NCBI GenBank assembly: GCA_023101885.1
Contig: JALPQD010000225.1
Span: 744,001-808,000, forward strand
DNA: 64,000 nucleotides
Direction of reading: 5' to 3'
DNA from: Typhlomys cinereus
Taxonomy: Eukaryota; Chordata; Mammalia; Rodentia; Platacanthomyidae
Shown here: piece by piece, positions 12,326-25,202 of the stretch
Layout: the number at the start of each line of letters is the position of its first letter
Numbering within the stretch: position 1 is the stretch's first letter
Program-made: the position numbers and the translations under genes
Notes under the pieces: model-generated
What the model was told of the DNA's origin: nothing
Seen by the model: the letters and a program-made list of their open reading frames with translations, nothing else
Database searches by the model: none

Positions 12326-14335
12326 TTATAGTTCACCTATGTAACACTTACATACACCTAACCCCTTAAAGTCTTAAAGTTTGTATCATCATCTGTCAGA
12401 TGGGGCTGATAAGAGTATCTGTCCTATTGGGAAGATTATTTGAGTGTACACATGGATACTCATAAAACACCTGGTTCTGGTGGATATGAGTATGAATATT
12501 TGATATGATTATACATAGGATAATATTACAGTAGTGAGGGGAACTTATCAAGTTTGTATGAGTGGAAAAAATAAATTAAAAAAATATTACAGTAGTGAAA
12601 GATCCTTGTTTGTAAATTCAGTAGTTACTGAGTAAACCTGATTCATTCCTCACTGTTGCCCCCTTCGTCTGACCATTTGATACTAGACATACTGCTATGA
12701 TGGCTGTTTGATCTCATGCATTCCTTGTGGCTATCATGTAGAGTATGCTCCTTTTCACTTTCTATCTCAAGAGAAAAAAACATGATTCAATGAACAGAAA
12801 AAAAGAAAAATCGTTCCATTGAAGGGAAGTTCCCTGGAAGCAATTTCAGGGCATTTCCTTGAGACAGGAAAAGTAGCTCAGATAAAAATGTTCTGACCAG
12901 CTTGGTAGGAAGAGTGAACATGCCAATGGACCGACACATGGTGGTCATTATTATTGACTGGAAATTGTAAACTACGATTAAATACAAAATTTGTCTTAGA
13001 GCATAACTACAATGGGTGGGAAAAAATGTTAGGATTTATCTAGAATTTTTTCAGCACTTTTTTTGGTATCATGTTTCTTTATCCTTTTTTTGATATTCCA
13101 TATTATGACTAGGATTGTCCACTTGAAGTTTTCATGAGTGTACTGTCAGTCTCATTAATATGTCCAGCATTTATGTGGTACCTTCTGTGTATTTCTCACT
13201 CAAATATTAGCAAATAAAGACAAAGACCAAAAGCTGCCTTGTAGGAATTTCCAATTAATTACAGTAAGATTCAGTGTGGGCTAGAATAATAATAAACTAA
13301 CCAGGATTCACTGGATAAGGAATGAGGGAATGTGTCTTGCTGGAGGAAATAAGGACAGATGCCCAGGTAAAGTCACATGAAAGGTTGGTGGAGTTTTGGT
13401 CTGTTTTCAGTGAAGGGACTTGCACAGCCTACAGCCAGAGGAGTGGCTGTGTGACACCAGCATTGAGCTTGCTCTGCAGAGACAGGGTGGCTTCCTCCAA
13501 GCATGTTGCATGGGAGGGCTCTACTGAGACCAGAAAACATTTCTTCTACAAAACCTATGCAGCTTCTGCCTTGGGGCTTTGCAGACTCCAGATTTCTCCA
13601 TTTGGCTGTACTGTCACTCCAATGTGTCCCACTGTGGGGAGTAGTCGGAATGAAGCCCTTGACACCATTTCAGTAGCATCAGACCCAAGAGACCATTTTC
13701 TTTCTCTATAACCAAGAAGCAAAAACTACATGGAATTGAAAGGAAGTGCAACACCACTCTTTCTGCAGTGTCACCACTAGAACGCTTCATGGAAACATAT
13801 ATTCTTCATCTATTCTAATTCCTCAGCCTTTCCAGAGACTTTAAACAAGGTATCACATGAGAAATGGTGCTGACCTGAAAAGTTACCGAGTGGTTACACA
13901 CTTAGCTATGGGAATCAAATGTTCATGTTCTTGAGTTTTATGAAATGCTATTCCGCCATTGTGAACTGTATACATGTTGGTGGAGCCTTTCTGGACACAG
14001 ATGATCCTTGAGTTAGGATGGAATTGCTTTCCTATAAATTTAACAGCAGTAACAGTTGAAAGTTGAGCTCATGGAAAATTGCAAGCACAGTAAGACCCCA
14101 TGAAGCCCAGCGTCAAAATTTGAAAATGAGCTCTCTTTGCAGGTCACATGTTTGTGTCTTTAGCTGCTTCAATGTTTGGGAAAGTCATGGCTTCTATATG
14201 AGGCAAAGTGTTAATGGAGAAAGGCATGCCAGAGGGGATGGGCCTTAAGGTTAGCCCCATCCTGCTTCCGTTAACAATCTTCTCTTGTTGCTGCTTGTTC
14301 TCTTGACCTTCATGACAATGGATTGTGACCTGAGG
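12326..14335. other. Unique sequence, no gene seen
   Basis: Unique DNA. The 129-residue frame at 13322-13711 has no domain, no coding-like context and no conserved motif that I recognise. At 12520-12600 a phrase (ATATTACAGTAGTGA) occurs twice about 65 bp apart, a small local duplication. Confidence 0.5.
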
Positions 14336-14482
14336 CTCCTCCAGCCTCTATCATCTTCATGCTTTTTCTGCCTTAATGGACTATGTCTGTTTGCTGGAAC
14401 TGTAAACCCAGTAAGTCTCCCCTTTTTCCTCTTCAGTTGCCTGAGTCTGAGTATTGTCTCACAGCACCAGAAAGAGTAACTG
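14336..14482 (+). repeat. 3' end of a family X/Y-type dispersed repeat
   Basis: TTAATGGACTATGTCTG, CTGGAACTGTAAACCCAGTAAGTC, then CTCCCC...TTGCC and ACAGCACCAGAAAGAGTAACTG follow the shared 3' pattern GGACTGTAACC, AATAAA, CCTCC, TTGC and CAGCA. The signal AATAAA is decayed here. Confidence 0.55.
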
Positions 14483-16267
14483 CAATAACCACTGCCTGAA
14501 CGCTTTGGATTAAGCCTGGGAAGATCCCACTCTTCTTTCACTCGGGTCAAAATCCTACAGTGAGTCTCGATTCTTGTTCTTTTTTCCCCTATGAAACCTA
14601 CAGTCATATCTGTCTGCCCAGAACTGAGGTGTTATCAGCAGAGAGCCATCTGGCCACCAAACATTGGAGATGAGCAGGTTTCATTCTGTGCCTTTCTACC
14701 CTCACCGGTACGGGCTATGTCATGGTGTGGGAATCACACTAGCACTTAGCACTCTAAAACAAAAATTTGTCGGCTCATTGTTTCTTGGTTCAGGAATATT
14801 GGAACAGTTTCCCTGGTAGTTCTGAGTCAAAGGCTCTCATGAGGTCACAGGCAGGTTGTCAATCAGGACTGAGGCCCACTTGCAGTTGAAAGCCTGGTTT
14901 TTGTGATAGATCAAATACCTGGCCAGTTAGTTCTGACCTGAGCCCCCTCACCTGGGCCTTTTTCGAAGTGTCCAAATGTCACCTGAGTGGACTGCCTGTC
15001 AGGCAAGGGGCAGCTAGTTACAAGCTGTCATAGCTGAGTATTAGAAATCACACGTGGACCAGCCTGATTCAGTGTGGAAGATGACTGGGTGAGGGTGTTA
15101 ATACTCAAACTGAAGGCCACTGAAGACCATTTTGGAGACTAGCCACCATACTGTCTGTGGACCATTCTCTACTTAGCATTCACAATAGACCTTAAAAAAA
15201 ATAGCAGTTCTTTTTTAAAGCGCAAGTCACAACACTTTTCTGAAAAAATCTCATTGATACTTTCTCATTTCAACTAGCACAACAGGGAAAGTTCTAGGAG
15301 ACCCTGTATTACTTGTCTGTAACCACTGCTCTGACCTTTACCCATTGGTCTTGATTCCCCTCCTCACATACTTATTCTCTCTGACTTTCTTCTCATTCAT
15401 AGAAGCCATTGATCACCATGCTACCTCAGACCTTTTGCACTTATGATTCCCTTGGCCTGTGTTCTTGCCTAGAATCCCGAGGGGAGTTCCTACTGAAATG
15501 TCTTGTTATTGGGAAGGTCTTCCTGACCAACACATGAGTCCTTAGGCATCAGTATCCCTGTACCCTGACTCTGATGTTGTACTTTGACTCCCTTAACATG
15601 ATCAAATCCCCATAATATCTCAGTACCTGTGTGCACGACTGGGCTGCCCCTATTTGAAGTGTAAGAAATTGACAAGTGATTTAGTTCATGTTAGGACATA
15701 GACAAATCACGGGGTTTGAAGCATCAGTGCCACCCTTGTGGATCACTAAGGGGGGCTGCAGGATACTGGAAGAAGGAGGTTTCTGTGTCAGGTCTTAAGC
15801 ACAGCAATCTTGGCATATAAAGTTCTCCAATCCTAATAGCAATGGACTCATCTCTTGTATAGATATAAGGAGCTCATATGGCTGACTATCTCTGCATGAA
15901 TATTTCATTCAATAGGCTGATGAATATCACTAAGTGCATTTTATTGTAAGTCTGCATTGAATTTTTAGGAAGTGGTAACTTGAATGCCTTTGAGCAGGGT
16001 TGCACATGTTAGCAGTGTGGAATCGGCCATTCATTCATGTTCTTTGGTTAACCTGGATCGTGCCCACAGGTTTCCACTGTCTGACTTGTGTCGTCATGTT
16101 CTTCCCTGGAGGAATCTGGCTTGTACTTCACAGCAGGTCAGTGAACATGGTGAAAGTTCCTGTCCAGGAACCACACCTTCTGTTCCAGCCCTTCCTAGAG
16201 GACTGGTGGAAGAGAAATGGGTATCTCTCTAGGCTCCACTCAGTGAGTTCCCTCCTTGGTTCCTGTC
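14483..16267. other. Unique sequence, no gene seen
   Basis: Unique DNA with short chance frames on both strands. No RNA gene or promoter signature seen. Confidence 0.5.
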
Positions 16268-16692
16268 ATAGTTAGATACCAGTGTCAACTCGATGGTTAA
16301 GGTTTTGAGCTCTGGGCACATTTGTAGAGAATAAGGAGTTCAGTTACGCCTAGAGCAAACATGCGGGAGATTGTCTAGTAGATGAAGAAAGCCCAGCCCA
16401 TGGATGGGTGGTACTAATCTTTGGCCAGGTGAATAAAATGAAGGGAACTGTTTGAAAAGGGGGCATCCTTGTGTATAATTGGCCAGACATGCTGATCTGA
16501 CACCTCTCAGCTGTGTTATATGAAGATGGTGTGGCCAGTTCCCTCAACCTTGGTGTTGGTGTGAGCTCTCCTGTCAAACTGGACTAAGAACTGTAACCAG
16601 ACTATAATAAGAAATAAATTCCTTATTCCCTGAAGTTGTTTGGTGGTGATTTTATCAGCAACCATGCAGGTGATCTGTATTCCTGGCTTTTT
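16268..16692 (+). repeat. Dispersed rodent repeat, family X (copy 2)
   Basis: It opens with GTGTCAACTCGATGGTTAAG. It continues with TTTTGAGCTCTGGGCACA, CCTAGAGCAAACATG, AGCCCAGCCCATGG, TTGGCCAGACATGCTG, GATGGTGTGGCCAGTTCCCT, GGACTAAGAACTGTAACCAGAC and AATAAATTCC, and ends with TTTATCAGCAACCATGCAGG. It is collinear with copies 1 and 3, so full length is about 420 bp. Confidence 0.8.
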
Positions 16693-17265
16693 TGATACTT
16701 CTCCAGGGTAACAGGACAATGATCCTGAGTGCAACTGGTACTTTGATCAGGATTTCCTTGAACTTGTCAGGAATACTATAAAATGTTCTTTCCAAATCTG
16801 GCTACCACTTCCAGAAGCATTTTCTATCTCTTTAACCCTGTGTTATCCATGCGTGAATCACCACTCTGACTCTCAAGGTACTGAGTATAGACACGTGTGC
16901 TTGTAATACAGCAGCAGTGATGTGTTAGCCACAGGAACCTACCCTTCCTTTTTGGAATGCTATCAAATTCTTGTCTATTATGTCCAAATCTTTGTTACGT
17001 GAACTTTTTTATCAGTAGGTGACTGGCTTGAGCAAATCGCTTAATTCTGGATGTGCTTGACAAGCTGAGCCTGTGATTCTGTGTCTCTCAGAGAGGAGAC
17101 TCTGGATTATGGAGTGGGAAACCCAAGACTGACAGAAGAGACTTACCCCTTCAGGGCCTCAGCTTCATGACTTAGTTAATGGGATTTTTAAAAGTGCACA
17201 GGTAATTTTGCACATTGAAAATATTCCTATAATTATCTACATTCATAATTCTATTTCAAGCATCA

Positions 17266-17269
<4 letters not shown>
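16693..17269. other. Unique sequence, no gene seen
   Basis: Single-copy-looking sequence. No feature supported. Confidence 0.5.

Positions 17270-17343
<74 letters not shown>
17270..17343. repeat. (CT)n microsatellite
   Basis: A nearly uninterrupted CT run of about 70 bp, the second long CT tract in the window. Confidence 0.97.
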
Positions 17344-17344
<1 letters not shown>

Positions 17345-18594
17345 CAGGTTCTTGGATTGTGATTTGAGCTTAGTCTTGCTCCAAGAGGCTAAGAAAGAGG
17401 TAGACGTGCTGGTTTGCCCTGTTCAGTCCGGAAGAGGTCACAGTGGAATGACTGTGAGATCAGGCTTAGGGGAAGCAGTGGCCACAAGCAGGAAGGAAGG
17501 AATAATTTAACTGAACCCAGCTTGAACCTTTAAGCAATTCAGCTCAGGGCCCACACTGACGTCAGAGCTGTGTCTTATTTTATAAGCCATATTACCTCCT
17601 GTGTAGTCCCCTTCCTTCTCTCAATCCCAAATGTTGGGTCATGACCTTTTGGTTGGGTGCTGACTGTAACCTTAGTTCAGGTAAAAGTTTCCATAGCATG
17701 ACACATGTTTTTCCTTTTGCAATAGAGGGTACTGTTTCTATTGTGCCTGTAAAGAACAAAGAAAAGCCTTGAACATACCTGACTAGTTCTACATCCTTAT
17801 TCCATATGATTTAGACAACCTCTTGTAAGGGATTTCATGCCTTGACCAAACTGAAAAGAAAAATTACTTTCTCTGTAGTGTTTGTACTAGCACAAATAAA
17901 AAGAATTTTAAAAAACTAATCAAATTACATTTAACAAAAATTCTATGATAATAAATTTCATAACTATGCATGTACAGAATTAGAAGACTGTATCTGTATA
18001 ATTGTAGCACAAATAAGCCTAATCTATGAAAAGTAATTTTACTTTGTGCACAGACCTAATCTTAGTTATATAGCATAATATCTCAACCAATCAAAATCTC
18101 TGTCCACTACCATAGTCCACACTTTGTATTGGAGGCAACTGGTTGCTGTGGGATTTCTATTCCATCTCATGCCATCACCAAAGTGGACACTCACTATGTA
18201 TCATATTCCATTCTTCTAGAGCAACAAAATGATGCACTAGTAGTACTGTGATTTACCCAGGGCCACAGTTCTTCAAGGACAAATCAATTCCTGTGACATT
18301 TTTCCATGTGTTATGCATGGTCCTTCTCTTGTCAGAGTTAATCACTCTTTTCTGTAAACTCCCATGAACTATGAGAGTCCTCCTTGATACACATGCACTA
18401 TGTAGCTGTCCTCCTTGCCCTGAATGTTTTGCACCATACGTTGCAGTCACTTTTATTGCAAATGAGTTTTCAGACTCAAGCAACTTAGGGGAGAAAAGTG
18501 TATACATTTAGTTTAAGGTTCCAGATTAGATAGAATCTATTATGATGCAATTCTCATAGCAAAGGTACAGCTGAAGGTGAAGCAAGAGATCCGT
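17344..18594. other. Unique sequence, no gene seen
   Basis: Unique DNA, AT-rich between 17870 and 18070. No gene supported. Confidence 0.5.
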
Positions 18595-18803
18595 TTAAGC
18601 CACCTCAGTCATGAGTAGGCAGAGAGCAAGACAGCAAAAGAAACAGGGCCAAACTACAAAGTTCAAGGTCTGCCCCCTGTGAGGTGTCTTCCCAGAAAGG
18701 CTTTACATCTGAAACGTGCCACAATCTGTCCCAAACATTGACACCAGCTAAGGGTTCGAACGCATGAGCCTGTGGGGGCAACTCACATTCAAACTGTAAC
18801 ACC
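18595..18803 (-). repeat. Dispersed repeat family Y, truncated minus copy 2
   Basis: Only the inner half of the element is present. GCATGAGCCTGTGGGGGCAAC and TCACATTCAAACTGTAAC at its right end match the end block of the copies at 11964 and 60148. The left part keeps GCAGAGAGCAAGACAG and ACAGGGCCAAA. Confidence 0.65.
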
Positions 18804-19474
18804 ATAGCCTCAAGCAAGTGTCAGTCCCAGGCCCAGCTTGCAGCATGTTTTTTATAATAGTGACTCTGCCTATGCTTCTTAAAAGGATTCAGTTGAACCT
18901 TCCTCTATTCCATGATGCTTGCTTGATTCTTTCATTTGACTCTATTTGGTGCTACTGGTGTGACTGGTAAGGTAGGTGGGATATAGAAATTGGTAAAGCA
19001 AGTAGAAACCCCTGCCTTGTGGAACGTATGAGCTGGTGAAGGGAAACAAACATTAAGCAGAATAAATAAGTGAAGTGTGCAGTGCCAGAAGGTGCTGTGG
19101 AGAAAAAGAAGTCAGAAAGTTGGGGAGAGGTTGCATTTTTAAATAGAGTGGTCAGACATGATCTTGAGGAGAAAATGATGTTGGACAAAAACATCTAAAG
19201 AAGGTTTAAGAGTGTGTGGTATTGCATGTATATGTGTATATGATGTTTTATCAAGCACAATTAAATATTAAAAATCAACAGGGAGATTGTTTCATGCAGT
19301 CGTAACTACATTTGATTAAGGCTGGATTAGAAAAGATCTGAGAATTATATTACTCTTCCCTGTCTAGCTCCATTTTGTAAGTGAGGAGGCGAACGCTTAA
19401 AAAAGTCAGGTACTCATATTAAACTAGCCATAGAATGTAAAAAATTTCAACAGCATGTTTAAAATCTCCAGTCT
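18804..19474. other. Unique sequence, no gene seen
   Basis: No recognisable feature. Confidence 0.5.
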
Positions 19475-19562
19475 GTTCATTCATGCATCCACCCACCCAT
19501 CTACCCATGTATCCATCCATTATTCATTCATCCATCTACTCATCCATCCATGCATGCTTACA

Positions 19563-19593
<31 letters not shown>

Positions 19594-19695
19594 GTATCTA
19601 TCAATCTATCTATACATTGATCTATCCACATATCTGTCCATCCATCCATCCATCCATCCATCCATCCATCCATCCATCCATCCATCCATCCATCT
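19475..19695. repeat. Compound ATCC/CATC tetranucleotide array with an internal (TA)n
   Basis: Degenerate CATC/CACCCAT units (19475-19560), a TA run (about 19570-19592), ATCT units, then about 14 perfect ATCC units (19637-19693). The order from degenerate to pure suggests that the right end is the currently expanding part. Confidence 0.95.
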
Positions 19696-19771
19696 TTCCT
19701 TCCTCAACACACTCTCATACTTATTCTGGAAGTTAGTGCTTTATCCTAAAAAATGGCAGCAGCAGCAATAA
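19696..19771. other. Short unique spacer
   Basis: Unique sequence with a short (CAG)n-like run at about 19757-19768. Confidence 0.5.
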
Positions 19772-19936
19772 AGCTGGAAAGAGGTTAAGATTTGCCTCAC
19801 AAGCAGAAGGAGTTGAGTTAAGGTACTGGATCCTGCGAAATCCTACAGTGAAGCAAAAAGGAGAGAGTAGCTATCCAGTATGATTCCCAGTCTTCCTTGG
19901 TTCTCCACACAGTGTCCTCTCTCTCTCTCTTTCATA

Positions 19937-19992
<56 letters not shown>
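19772..19992 (+). repeat. Family S SINE with CT/CA tail
   Basis: The ID-like head (AGCTGGAAAGAGGTTAAGATTTGCCTCACAAGCAG) leads into a diverged body that keeps ATTCCCAG and TTCTCCACACAG, then (CT) and a long pure CA tail (about 19936-19990) on the sense strand. It is a diverged copy. Confidence 0.65.
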
Positions 19993-19994
<2 letters not shown>

Positions 19995-20929
19995 CACACA
20001 TGCAAAAAACATAAATAAATGAAAAGGCAACAATGTTATAAAATAGACATAACCTGGGATATTTAACAGATTTGTCCAGTGGATTCCTTACTGAGGAAAC
20101 CACTACATTTAAAGCTAACATGGATTCTAATTAGAAGCATAATTATTAGAGCATGATGCCAGTTGGCATTCTGACTATTCACCCGAATTGTGAAACAAAC
20201 AAACAAACAAACAAACAAACTAACATTTGTTTGAAGAGAGAGAAGAAAGCTGTTTTGCTAGGCAAAGACCATAAAGTGACTTGTCTTTTAACAGAGTAGG
20301 CAAAACTGACTTTTTCAGTTGGTCCAGAGATTCCACATGGGAAAAAGAAACAGTTGCTTCCAATTCCATGTGTAAATGGGGAAAACCCTTAAGCACTGTT
20401 TCACTTCATGGAGAGAGTCCACGCTAGTGTGTCTCCAAGTCTCTGGCTTATATGGCCCAGTAAACATGGAACAGGAAAGCAGAGGACGGCAAAAGTGTCT
20501 GGACAAATCTGTTAAATATCCCAGGCTGATATTAACATACTAAGTTATTACTAATATGCAGGAAATCTTTGATTTTTCAAGTGGTTTGTTTCTTATTAAG
20601 AAGAAAGTACTCCACAAATCTAGCTGACGAGCCAAATCACCTGGGAAGTGTTTAGAAATAACTCGTTGATCCCACACCCAGATGTTCCAATTCAGAAGGT
20701 CTTGAGTAGGGCAGCAGGGTGGAGCGTGCACTCCTAACAAGCCCCACATGAATTCCCATAATCAGGCCAATTCAGAAACTGTGCTACAGGGCTCAGCATC
20801 CACAGGATTGCAAGCCGCTAACTTCTAGACTAGAAAGCTGAATAACACACTGATTTCAGTTTCAACTGCCTTATTGTGTACATGAAAGACCAGGACAGGG
20901 ACATGTCCTATATCATTTCTTCTGCAGGC
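19993..20929. other. Unique sequence with a short (AAAC)n run
   Basis: An AAAC/CAAA tetranucleotide run lies at 20194-20221. The rest is unique with no gene supported. Confidence 0.6.
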
Positions 20930-21545
20930 TGATATATTTTGACTTTCTAATGAGTAAGCTTCTAAATGTTAAGTTGTTTGAGATGATTTACATTTCCTTT
21001 TCTTTAGGTAGTGGAGAAGTTGAGATCTTTTATTTCTATGAGAGAAGCGATCTACAAGAATAAAGCAATAGATATATAATGTCTGTGTTCACGAAGTAGA
21101 ATGAACTGATTGGCAGTTGATTTTCCTGTATGTAAACAGAATGAGCACACCTGAAAAAACAGTGCTGTCGATGAGCCCAATTTCAGAAGCCAACAAAACG
21201 ATGGCAGACGGTGTGCTTCCTCGTCTTAGTCAGGACCATTAATGATGAGAGTTGCCGAAATTTGAGGACTGCTTAACCTTTTCTCTGGCTGAAACCTGAG
21301 TGGATCAGACAAGTGAAATAATTGCTGTACGGTAAAAGGAAATGGGATTGAAGGCGTGTGCCAGGGACCTAGTGACTGCTCTCATCAGAAGACAGAGTCC
21401 TGCAGAACCATGAACTAATTGTCCAAATATCACCCTGACCCGAGCCGTGTGTTACAGATAAAATGACCTTGAAGAGATTACCACGTCATCTCATTACTCT
21501 GGAGTCAACTTAACATTTAAGAAAATTTTTTGTTACGAACACTTA
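20930..21545. other. Candidate conserved noncoding segment A
   Basis: About 600 bp of complex, repeat-free sequence keeping roughly a dozen CpGs (for example GAAGCGATC, GTCGATG, GACGGTG, GCCGAAA, ACCCGAGCCGTG, CACGTCATC), which is unusual beside the CpG-poor flanks. No long open frame. CpG retention can reflect constraint or a young insertion; I infer constraint weakly because no repeat signature is visible. Conservation itself was not measured. Confidence 0.3.
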
Positions 21546-23201
21546 GAGTTCACTTTTGCTTACAAATTTTAGAATTTTCATATAGTCTTAGGTCAATGAG
21601 GGAACTACTTTTAGCTCTGAAGTGGGCCAGATGAAAGATGCATTTAGCCTTAGATAGGTTTTCTTTGATAGAGACCTTACATGCCCAAGCCCTGTGAGTG
21701 CTTGGACAGAGATCCCAAGATACTCTCAGTCCTACTCAGTCTGTGCTGCACTGTCGCTGCGGTCTGCCCTTCACTGATCATTATTGTTTGTCTTGTGCTT
21801 TCATTTGCCTCCCACAGAGTCCTCCACATTTGGTGCTGCTTCCTGGGTCTTATCTACCATTGATCCTTGTTGCATAGGCAAATCAGAGTGAAGGCATGCT
21901 CCCCAGTTCCGGGCTTCACTGGTCAGTGACAATACATTCCCTCAGTGTACAGGTGTCCCTGTTGAGGGTACTGACAGAGAAATCACAGCACTGAGTGCAG
22001 AGCAGGTAGCTTTTGCTCTTACCCCATCATCCAACCTTGCACTGGGCATTGGTTTGCTTTCTCTCCTTATACCAACAGGAACACAACTGGACTAAGACAG
22101 TGACAAGAACACAACTGTAGCTTCCTTTGACCTGATGTTTGACTTGTAAAACTATGAGGTTCAGGATGCATAAGATCATTTTCCAGTGGGTTTGGGTTCA
22201 GGCATTTCTGCTACATTGTGGATGTCTTTCCATGTGGCTCAGCTAAGTTCTATATTCATGCGATAAGTTGGTGGTCAGATCTCAAGGCCTACCCAGCCAT
22301 GTAACAACGCGGAGAAGCAGAACATTTGTTTCTCTTCCTGTAGTGTAGACTGCTCTGTGGCATTTCTCCTCCAAAGTGGCTTTTGATTTCTTGTACTCTT
22401 ATGCAGGATGCTGTTGTCCTATCTTCCATCTCAAGGCAGAGCCTTTTTCCCCTGTCCTTGAAATACACCGGTTTCTGAATCAATAGAAAGTGCCTTTATC
22501 AGACGGTGCATCTTCTAGGCCAGAACTCAAGTGTCTTGAAAGCTTCTTCCTTTTATTCTTTCTCTACCTTGAACTTCTATGCAAGGATATTGAATTTATC
22601 CATGTGGAAAGAGGCCACTTATTGAAAGAAGCTCTAGGACAAGAGGCTATGTAGAAAGTGCAGCCTTTCAGAAAGCTGTGTCTAGCACATCAGCAGAAAA
22701 GCCCAGCTCTGGTGAGTGATCCAGTTCCAAAGTATTATTTGAACCAGATACTGCTCCACCACTGAATAAATGAGTCTAGGCCCTGGGTCATTATTCAGAC
22801 TCCCGATCAGCAACCTGGTGAGCAAGAAAATGGTTATCACTCTAAGTTGCTAAGTCATATGATATAGTTAGCTTTCCACCAGCAGAGAATTGGACTAGTC
22901 TCTACACACCATTTCTTGGAGATGGAGGGCGAGATCAGCTTCACTCAAAACAGGAAGATTTGAACCCAAGTGAAGAATGGACATCATCACTGGAGCCACT
23001 CTGCAGACAGAACACTCAGATGTTCACTCCTTTTGCTGTGACTATAATTCCAGAACCTTTTCTATACTCCATTTCTATTTGAAGTTAAGGATTCTACAAG
23101 GAGAAATTTACCTCTACTTCTGCCTAATATTCCTCTGAGTGAGACAGTCAAGAAAATACCATTGTTGGCCTTCAAACAAACTTGAAACACTCACAGTTAA
23201 G
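21546..23201. other. Unique sequence, no gene seen
   Basis: Unique sequence. GTTGCTAAGTCATATGATATAG near 22847 faintly resembles the 3' end of MaLR-type LTRs, but the flanks do not support calling one. Confidence 0.45.

Positions 23202-23243
<42 letters not shown>
23202..23243. repeat. (CA)n microsatellite
   Basis: A pure CA run of about 40 bp with no SINE body beside it. Confidence 0.96.
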
Positions 23244-23246
<3 letters not shown>

Positions 23247-24978
23247 GTATGTTCTGTTGTCTTGATAAGCATGGCTTTGAGGAGGCATGTATTGAGAGAT
23301 GGCTAAATATATAGCAGGCTAAGTAGCAATTCTGTAGCAAAATAACCACATATTATGATTTAACAAATATATCATGAATATCAATCATGATAATGTATGT
23401 AAACTGAAAAGCATAGGCAGAAAGTCAAAATATTTAACCAAGAATTTAATATCAGTGTTTTCCAGTTCATTCTGATTGTCTTACCAAACAGAGGTATGGG
23501 GAATACTCCAAACTTTCAAAAACCCAGAATCCTTCATGGACAGAAAGCATTGTATTCCTAACTTGTTAAAAGAACTGTTAATAAACTCAATCATTTAGTC
23601 TTCATAGAGAAAATTCTACTTGATAACCAATTATTAGATTCCCTGTCTTCTCTTCCCAACCAGACACCAGAGGAAACTCCTTAATCAAATCTATCAATAA
23701 CCCAACTTGATGACTAGTCTGTTATGGTGTTTAGACATTGGCAAAACATTGAGTTGATTCTCTAGCTGAATTTCTGATGCGGCCTAATGCTCATGAAGAC
23801 TGTTTCTTCTTGCTTATGCTGTGAATTATCAATGAAAGGTGCTATTTTCTCTGGTTCTGTTCATAGAGAAAGTAGATTGATGTCTTCTGATTTTTTGCAT
23901 GTGAATATGACCTGGCAGGCATTTTAAGAAGTCAGTGGACCAATAGAAAGTACAAAGAGCCAACATGTAGAGATTGTTAACGTTGGCCCTCCGCTAGCAC
24001 CGTGACCCTCCATGTACAGGTTCAGCTGCCCTATGCTGACAGTCCCACACCACTCAGCTGCCTTACGCTGGCTTTGGACAAGGCAGTCTACAGAAGCTTG
24101 GAATGTTGTCCCAGCATTGTTTACTTCTTCTTTGTTCTCCTCCTAAGGTCTTCAGAAGGAAAAGGTGTGTGGTTTATACAAGTGAAAGAAGAGACATATT
24201 TGAGTCTGGGTAAGAGTCCATTCCATCTAGGTGGGACAAGCATTCCCTGCTGTCAATTCCAGAAAATTTTCAGCACTGTTGTTAGATAATACATAGGGCA
24301 CATGCTCTTTTGAACTAGAATGTCAGAGAATAGAACAGAGTCTGTAATTACAATATTTCATGGACACGTTCACTGGTGCACATAAGTCACTTTCAAATAG
24401 TCTAGATACCACTAACCCCAAAACCAACCATCCAAAAATGTCTCGAAATCATCTTGAAAACTGACATGATGCTGTAGTTGAAAGTCACATATGTAGAAAT
24501 ATACTATGCACAGACTTATTTGGTGGCACATGTGAAGCATCATTAGTTTGACTATAGTATACACATGGTCTTGGATTCCAAAATATTTCTGGAGCCGAAA
24601 AAGAAATATAAAATCAACAGCACTTTATGTTCTATACACTCCTAGTAATAAATCATCAACCTGTATTAACTCAGCCATGAAAATACTTATGTCATTAGGT
24701 TAAAATGTTCTTCTTGGCCATAGCCCCAGATATAGAAGATTGTAAGCATCTTGTGTGTGGGTATTGCTAGGTGGAGCCCATGGCCTCTTCTCAATATATG
24801 CCAGTAACACTCTGATTTGGGATATTTTCATATACCACATCCATGATTTCAAGTCACCACAGTGAAATTCTGTCTAATCAAAGCCGAAGCTGAGGAGGAA
24901 TGTGTGCACAGGTCAAGGTCAAAAGAGACAGGGCCCTAAAGGAAAGTCTGTTGATTGTCTGGTTTTACTTTTAAGACA
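23244..24978. other. Unique sequence, no gene seen
   Basis: Unique DNA. The 95-residue frame at 24002-24289 has no recognisable domain. Confidence 0.5.
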
Positions 24979-25202
24979 GGGGGTAACTGAAGACCCCCAG
25001 GAGATAGCTAATAAAGTGCTTCGCAATGCAGACGTGAAGATCTGTGTTCAAATCCCAAGCACACATGTAAAAGTCGTGTCCAGTGGCACACACCTGTAAT
25101 CCTAGCATAGGAGGCAGAGGCAGGAGGATCCCTGGAGTTTGTTAGTCAGTTAATCTGCCCAAATTGTTGAGCTGCAGGTTCAGTGAAAGAAAAAAAAAAA
25201 CA
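24979..25202 (+). repeat. ID-B1 fusion SINE
   Basis: An ID/tRNA-like head (GGAGATAGCTAATAAAGTGCTT, then TCTGTGTTCAAATCCC as B box) is fused to a B1 body (GTGGCACACACCTGTAATCC, GGAGGCAGAGGCAGGAGGAT). It continues into the GAGCTGCAGGTTCAGTGA tail and an A-run at 25190-25201. This layout matches the composite ID_B1 rodent SINE. Confidence 0.88.

Noticed and set aside
13322..13711. 129-residue plus-strand frame as a possible gene
   Set aside because: No domain, no start or splice context, and a length expected occasionally by chance in 64 kb; a translated search would be needed to reopen it.
19637..19693. Regular repeats as a possible CRISPR array
   Set aside because: It is a tetranucleotide microsatellite without spacers, in a mammalian genome.
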